NCBI RefSeq assembly: GCF_021462225.1
Contig: NC_061813.1
Coordinates: 25,692,442-25,756,441, forward strand
DNA: 64,000 nt
Direction: 5' to 3'
Source: Girardinichthys multiradiatus
Taxonomy: Eukaryota; Chordata; Actinopteri; Cyprinodontiformes; Goodeidae
The position numbers and the translations under genes are program-made. The notes below the pieces were generated by a model. It saw only the letters and a program-made list of their open reading frames with translations. It did not search any database and was not told the origin of the DNA. Shown here one piece after another: positions 58,940 to 64,000 of this stretch. Every line of letters begins with the position of its first letter. Position 1 is the first letter of the stretch.

Positions 58940-60190
58940 ATGGATGCAGCTTCAGCCTCCCTCCAGTATGGATCAAAGAAGCGGGTCAAAATTCACCCAA
59001 ACACAGTCACAGTAAAATATGCCACCAACTTCCCCCAGCCTGGTGACGAAGGGTACGACGATGCACCCTCTTTTGAGGATTTCGGTACCTTTGCAGAGGC
59101 AAATATTGGAAAGAGACTTGTGTCAGATGCTAAAGGCAGCAGGACTTTCTTCGGAACAATGGAAACTCAGCCTAAGCAGCCAAATGTGCAAAAAGACAAG
59201 GGGGTCGAGGGTCAGCTGGCCAGCTTTGGCGAGGCTAATGTGTTGGCCTCCAGGGTGACCTGGATGGCCTTGTTTGGGGCAGCAGCAGCTCACGGATGTG
59301 TGGCTCTAATTACCCGTTTGGCAGCAGATCGTTCTAAGGTTCCCTCTCTCGAGCTGCTCTTCATCCGGTCCGTGATCCAAGTGTTGTCAATCCTGGTGGT
59401 CCTCTACTATCATGAGGCACCCTTTGGCCCCAAGGGCTACCGACTCCGTCTCTTCTTCTATGGTGTCTGCAACGTCATTTCAATTACTTGCGCCTATACA
59501 TCCTTCGCCATAGTACCCCCCAGTAATGGTACCATCATGTGGCGAGCCTCCACCACAGTCTTCAGTGCTATACTGGCTTTCCTGCTGCTGGATGAGAGAC
59601 TGAACTACACGGACGTGGTCACGGTGGTGGGAAGTGTGTTTGGCCTGTGCCTAGTCATGGTGCCAAATGTAGCAAACGAGGAGAAGTCCAGGCTAGGGTT
59701 TTGGAAGGAGGCCTTTGGCTATACAATGACAGTGATGGCAGGCTTGACTGCCGCCCTCTCCATGATCGTCTACAGAGCCATCAAGGAGCGCGTCAGCATG
59801 TGGACTGCGCTCTTTACCTTTGGCTGGACGGGCACTGTCTGGGGTGCCTCCACCATGTTCATCATGCAGGAGCCTATTATTCCTCTGGACGGGGAGACCT
59901 GGGGCTATTTAATTGGGATCTGTATTTGCTCTACTGTGGCGTTCCTTGGAGTCTACTATGCTCTTAACAAGTTTCATCCAGCCTTAGTTAGCACTGTGCA
60001 GCACTTAGAGATCGTGGTTTCAATGTTGCTGCAGCTGATCGTGCTGAGGATGATCCCCTCTGTGTACGATGTGATCGGAGGCCTTGTCATTATGGTCAGC
60101 GTGTTCACTCTGACCGGAGTCAAGCTGTACAGAGTGAGCAGGGCTATTCGGCAGGATTACCAAGAGATCCTAGACTCGCCTATCAAATAA
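58940..60190 (+). CDS. slc35g2: Solute carrier family 35 member G2 (TMEM22)
   Basis: The gene encodes 416 residues in a single coding exon whose splice acceptor lies at 58911-58912. The first ATG after the acceptor (58940) gives [20 protein letters not shown], aligning with the start of mammalian SLC35G2 ([11 protein letters not shown]); the in-frame ATG at 58829 lies in the intron. Residues 1-105 form a polar cytosolic N-terminus ([26 protein letters not shown]). Two EamA/DMT repeats follow, with about ten hydrophobic segments from residue 107 ([20 protein letters not shown]) to about 396. Highly conserved stretches include [47 protein letters not shown] and [17 protein letters not shown]. 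The C-terminus is [13 protein letters not shown]. The family are multi-pass membrane proteins related to nucleotide-sugar transporters; the substrate is unknown. No disabling change is seen. Confidence 0.98.
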   Translation: MDAASASLQYGSKKRVKIHPNTVTVKYATNFPQPGDEGYDDAPSFEDFGTFAEANIGKRLVSDAKGSRTFFGTMETQPKQPNVQKDKGVEGQLASFGEANVLASRVTWMALFGAAAAHGCVALITRLAADRSKVPSLELLFIRSVIQVLSILVVLYYHEAPFGPKGYRLRLFFYGVCNVISITCAYTSFAIVPPSNGTIMWRASTTVFSAILAFLLLDERLNYTDVVTVVGSVFGLCLVMVPNVANEEKSRLGFWKEAFGYTMTVMAGLTAALSMIVYRAIKERVSMWTALFTFGWTGTVWGASTMFIMQEPIIPLDGETWGYLIGICICSTVAFLGVYYALNKFHPALVSTVQHLEIVVSMLLQLIVLRMIPSVYDVIGGLVIMVSVFTLTGVKLYRVSRAIRQDYQEILDSPIK

Positions 60191-60602
60191 ATCCACATGT
60201 CAGTCTATCTGTTTACAGTGTTGCTTGGTCGTGCAATCAAACGAATGTCTGGATCTTCATCTGATGATTTTGTATTGTTGTGCTGTGAACAGAGTGTCTG
60301 TTTGTGTAACTAAGGTCTTAATATTTACGTGTGAATTAAAAGACAATGGTAATGTTGTCACCATATCCCTCTTGTATAGTGATGCTTTAATGTTGAATTG
60401 TGTCACAGGCAAAATGTGAGCAAAAAGGCACAAGTGAATCATGACATCACCACGGTTTTGATATAATCTTCTGTCATCACACTGCCAAAACCTCTTAGAT
60501 GTCAGCCCAGAAACTATTTATACTGTAACAAGGATTTAAAAAAAGAAAAAAATACTGCACTGAAAGACCCGATTTGTTGTTAGAGATTAAAACACAATGA
60601 TT
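60191..60602 (+). other. slc35g2: slc35g2 3' UTR
   Basis: Non-coding sequence after the stop. Possible poly(A) signals of the ATTAAA type lie at 60335-60340 and 60586-60591. A canonical AATAAA occurs only further on at 60891, inside a hAT-like element. The true end is not determined. Confidence 0.5.
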
Positions 60603-61210
60603 TAGGGACGGGTGTGTACTGGTCTCAAGATATATCATGGTCCTAAATAGTTATGGTTTGAAAATAACAAAAATTTTTAATTACACATCTTTTAATTATT
60701 TAAAGTACATAAGATGCCAAAGGAAGTGTCAGAGTAAACTGGGTTTCCAGCCGTATGGAACATAAAATAACGGATTACTGCCCCTCCCCCACCTGTTGCT
60801 CTGCACAGCAGGTCAGCTCCCTGTGCTCCCCATAAACATACATCTAGCTATTTCGAAATGTTTTCAGTCACGACCATCACTCCTATTAAAAATAAAGTTA
60901 GCAAGCAAAGAGCAGCGTGTCCTTTGACAACTACGGCTAAAAGGAATAATGTTTTGTGCTTGGAAGGTGCAAGTAAATTTAAGGGGGTATTTATTTTATG
61001 ATTTTTATTAAGTCAATGTATTTTAATAAAAGTATCCAAAAATAAATATTATGATTACCAAAATTATTTCAGATTTTTTTAAAGCAGTTAGATCAGATTA
61101 AATCATGTTATGCATTTTTTGTTTTACATTTTTGTGTAAAAAGTGATAAGTTAAAACCATGGTATTTTTGCTTAACATTATTTTATAAATCTCACACCTG
61201 CCCATGCCTA
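60603..61210. mobile_element. hAT-like non-autonomous element
   Basis: The left end TAGGGACGGGTGTGTACTGG and right end (reversed) TAGGCATGGGCAGGTGTGAG are inverted repeats with a TAGGxAxGGG start. Flanking octamers CAATGATT (60595-60602) and TAATGCTT (61211-61218) share 6 of 8 bases, fitting an 8-bp duplication. The interior ACCATGGTATTTTTGC is characteristic of this common fish repeat. No gene. Confidence 0.65.
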
Positions 61211-61218
61211 TAATGCTT

Positions 61219-62940
61219 TCATTAAAAAGCCTGATTAACATAGAAACTATATAGAGGGTTCCTACATTCCAACACTCAGATTTATAGATTTTTTTTGGGG
61301 CAATTTACATAACATTTAGAACATTAGAGTGCAGAACATTTACCTCATATTCTACAAAATCTTAAATTTTTTTTGCATACTTCCATGAAAAACAAATTCA
61401 AAACAGTGTAGAAACCATAGAAACCACTCAAACTACAGTTCAACTGCTCAAATTACAAAACTGCCTTTTTTCTGCTCAAACTACATCTCTGACTCGATCA
61501 GCTGGTTTATATTTAACAAAGGTGATTTCCTCTCTGAGTGTGGCTTCTGTTTACTCTCAGATGTATGTCAAACTAATGCCGAGAGGCAAGTGCAATGAAT
61601 TGAATTAAAGTCCCACTTTAACAAAGCCGGTCCATCTGCTTTTTCTTTTTCTGTATCGGTTGAGTCACCAGCTCACTGGGGACGTCTCCTCTTGTTTTTG
61701 GTCCTTTCAGGAAACCAAGCAAAGATAAACAGTCTCTAAAATGCTGCCTAAAGGACAAAAGGGAACTGCTGAGGAATGAAATAGAGACACAATGGTGATG
61801 AAAATGTGCACAAAAGAGGACACATTGCTGATGAAGAACTGATGTGTTGCAACAACAGCCCAGCAGGTGGCATTCATGACCTACTTCGTGTCTCAGACAG
61901 CCAGGAGTGGAAGAAGAAAGCTGAAATCAGTGGCGCCACCAAGGCTGCAGTGACCACTCTTAGTTATTTGCGGGCAGTACTTGGCTCAGACAGTCTTACA
62001 TGCATGATATGTCTTATAAATTAAGTAATTCATTTATTTATTTTGTTTGTGCATATTTCTTTTTTCCTTTTTGAAAAGCCAATCCTATATGACACCATAA
62101 TAAAATTACTTTAATTCTCTATAATGGCTTAAATTTTTGTAAGCCAACTAAATATTATCCATAACCCTCCTATCTGGTCACCACTTTAAAACAAAATACT
62201 GGAATTGCTCCTAGTTAAAATTTCCATTGCTTTTAAGTCAACAGGAGACAGTGTTCTCATCACAGCAGTTTTATAAAGTAGACATTGCACCTCCTCTTTT
62301 TATTCATTCAGCAGAAGTAGTGTCATTAGAACACATTTGTTGCTGCTATGTGGTGTATACACTCTATATTACCAGGGTGACTGTTATAACACAGACTCTG
62401 TTCAATATTGGACATATCTGCAAAGAAACTCAGTTTAAAATCAACTGAAATCAAGTTATTATGTAAAATGACAGTCTGCTATCACTAATGTCATTGTAAA
62501 TACAAATAAAAAATGCACAAACCCTGTTCATTTGCAATTAAAAGAGCAACCAGCCTTCTCTTACTTGATTTTTACAACATATTTTGTCATGACACAAAGT
62601 GTTTTATGTGCAACAAAACTGAGAAGAAGCCTTACATTTTACTTTGCAAAGCTACTGTTGGGTTGTTTTGAGACAGGCTATTGGGTGCAGAACGAAGAAG
62701 ACATGTAGAGGCGGCCCATCTGTTATAGCAGGAAACAGATTGCATCCTGCAGCGAGCTGCACAACCTTCCAAATTACTCTGCAACTCTCTTTACCACAAA
62801 CACAATTATTAGATGTATCATGAGAATGATGTCGTTTCTGTAAGGATGTTTGCGTAATTGTGGTAGTTTATCGTGAAGGGTATGAATGACTGGGCATTTA
62901 TTTTGTATTTTGTGAAAACTGGATACATACCTTGATGTAT
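61219..62940. other. Intergenic; nothing recognised
   Basis: AT-rich with short chance frames. 61800-62030 has an open + strand frame (DLLRVSDSQEWKKKAEISG) that vaguely recalls the end of a LINE protein, but it is too short to call. Confidence 0.4.
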
Positions 62941-63535
62941 AGCAACCTGCACAATTATTGGCTCCCTTTACAAGATCTGTGAAAAGAGTCTATGTTAAGA
63001 AAGTAATGTGTTTTGCAAACTCACAAGTGGCAAAATTGTTGACAGCTCTGCTATTTATTCTTTGCACAGCACACTGGCAGATCAACTGCATTTAGAACAA
63101 CATTTCAAATGGCGGAGATACATACAGAGAGAGGATTTACTAATAGAGGCCAACTGGATTTTGTACTGAGATGTCCTGATATTTTAAAAAGTCCATAGGA
63201 TGCCATGCACTCTAAGAAGGTTCCCAGTTTCTTTGGAAGGGAAACAGGTCCGCAGCATCATACTTAACAGTGGGCATATTTATTCTACCTCACTTACCAT
63301 CCTGCTGTCTGTGTGTGATGCCAAGATACATATAGATCTTTGTCCTGTCTAGTGGCCAGTTTCTGAGTGTTATATGTATGCCCCAGTGAAACAGAAAGAC
63401 AGAGATTGCTAATTAAGAGATCACAGACACTCTGGGCAACTTACAAAAAAAAGCAAAATATCATAAAAAAAAATATTTTTGTGACATGTACTTTAAAATG
63501 AATTTGTGTTTAGGGGTACCAATACCTGAGCCATT
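62941..63535 (-). mobile_element. Non-autonomous Tc1-like relic
   Basis: GCACAATTATTGGCTCCC at the left and GGGGTACCAATACCTGAGCC at the right resemble mirrored termini. Antisense block CAGCATCATACTTAACAGTG corresponds to the decayed VKHGGG region. Strongly degraded. Confidence 0.5.
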
Positions 63536-63849
63536 AGTGTTTTTTGTTAAAAACTATAATTTTTTTAGCAACTTTTTAGCCAAGTTTTGGATTTACATAT
63601 ATATATATATATGTGTAAGTCCAATATATAATTGCTCTGGGTACATGCAACACTTTTAAATTGGATAAACAGTTGTTAAATTAATTAGGATGAATAGAAC
63701 AGATAATAATCTAGAACCTTTTTTGACCTTATAAAGTTAATAGATAATTATTTTAGACTCTTATTTGTTTTACTCTAAGTAGGCAATATCAGAACGACGT
63801 TCTATGGGAATGCAAAACCATGAACAGCTGTAGTAAAACTAACTGACCG

Positions 63850-64000
63850 AGGGCTTGTCCAATCAAAACACAGCCTGTACTCCCGCAGCCAATCACAGAG
63901 GAGCAGTTGGGAGGCGAGTGGGTTCCCAACTGCTGTGTAACCGTTGCAGCTAGGTAGCCTAGCCGCGCTGCTGAGCTCTGACACCGTCTGATGCAGAAAT
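63850..64000 (+). promoter_or_regulatory. Probable promoter / first-exon start of a gene lying to the right
   Basis: Two direct CCAAT boxes in context CCAATCA lie at 63859-63863 and 63889-63893, 30 bases apart. Then come GC-richer sequence and TAACCGTTG, a Myb-type word, near 63938-63946. Paired NF-Y sites at about this spacing mark promoters of widely expressed vertebrate genes. No start codon can be assigned. In human the gene downstream of SLC35G2 on the same strand is NCK1; whether that holds here is a guess. Confidence 0.45.
63904..63932. repeat. Perfect 9-bp inverted repeat within the putative promoter
   Basis: CAGTTGGGA at 63904-63912 and its exact complement TCCCAACTG at 63924-63932, with an 11-base loop, immediately after the second CCAAT box. 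Confidence 0.6.

Noticed and set aside
1..64000. CRISPR arrays, operons, riboswitches or prokaryotic defence systems
   Set aside because: The window is eukaryotic nuclear DNA. No regularly spaced direct repeats with unique spacers were seen.

Overview
The window is vertebrate nuclear DNA, almost certainly from a ray-finned (teleost) fish. The evidence is a multi-exon vertebrate gene with GT/AG introns, an intact fish ortholog of a vertebrate solute-carrier gene, long AT-rich intergenic stretches, and a dense load of fish-type transposons (Tc1-like elements, L2/Rex1-like LINEs, a Penelope-like fragment, SINEs, hAT-like and piggyBac-like remnants). The repeat mix suggests a percomorph, perhaps an atherinomorph; that finer placement is inference.

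Only two protein-coding genes are well supported. The first is gorasp1 (GRASP65, a Golgi stacking protein) on the + strand. Coding exons 2 to 9 lie at 313-5146, and exon 1 with the start codon lies left of the window. The second is slc35g2 (TMEM22, a DMT-superfamily membrane protein), with a single intact coding exon at 58940-60190 and a probable 5' untranslated exon ending at 56706. The last 150 bases look like the promoter or first exon of a third gene (paired CCAAT boxes), whose body is off the right edge.

The roughly 50 kb between the genes is a transposon graveyard. By region: a piggyBac-like relic directly behind gorasp1 (5429-6745); a Penelope-like fragment (11.6 kb); a SINE with perfect target duplications (13.2 kb); a truncated DD36E Tc1/mariner copy (15.3-16.4 kb); a Rex1/L2-like LINE (18.5-20.2 kb); a Tc1-in-Tc1 nest (24.8-26.7 kb); a solo LTR with TAATT duplications (28.6-29.3 kb); a near-complete Tc1-like element with long terminal inverted repeats (31.6-33.2 kb); a full-length DD36E element (38.8-40.1 kb); a three-deep nest Tc1-like > hAT-like > Tc1-like (40.85-43.4 kb); more Tc1 relics, an (AT)n tract, MITE and L2 pieces (44-55 kb); and a 142-bp near-perfect inverted repeat (54.9-55.7 kb).

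None of the transposases is intact as read. The two copies of the 1.6-kb Tc1-like family carry only a few disabling changes, so that family was probably active fairly recently. The two cellular genes show no functional link to each other. I found no tRNA or rRNA gene, no CRISPR array and no convincing new biological system. The most noteworthy structures are the nested insertions, the young Tc1-like pair, the DD36E copies and the inverted repeat.
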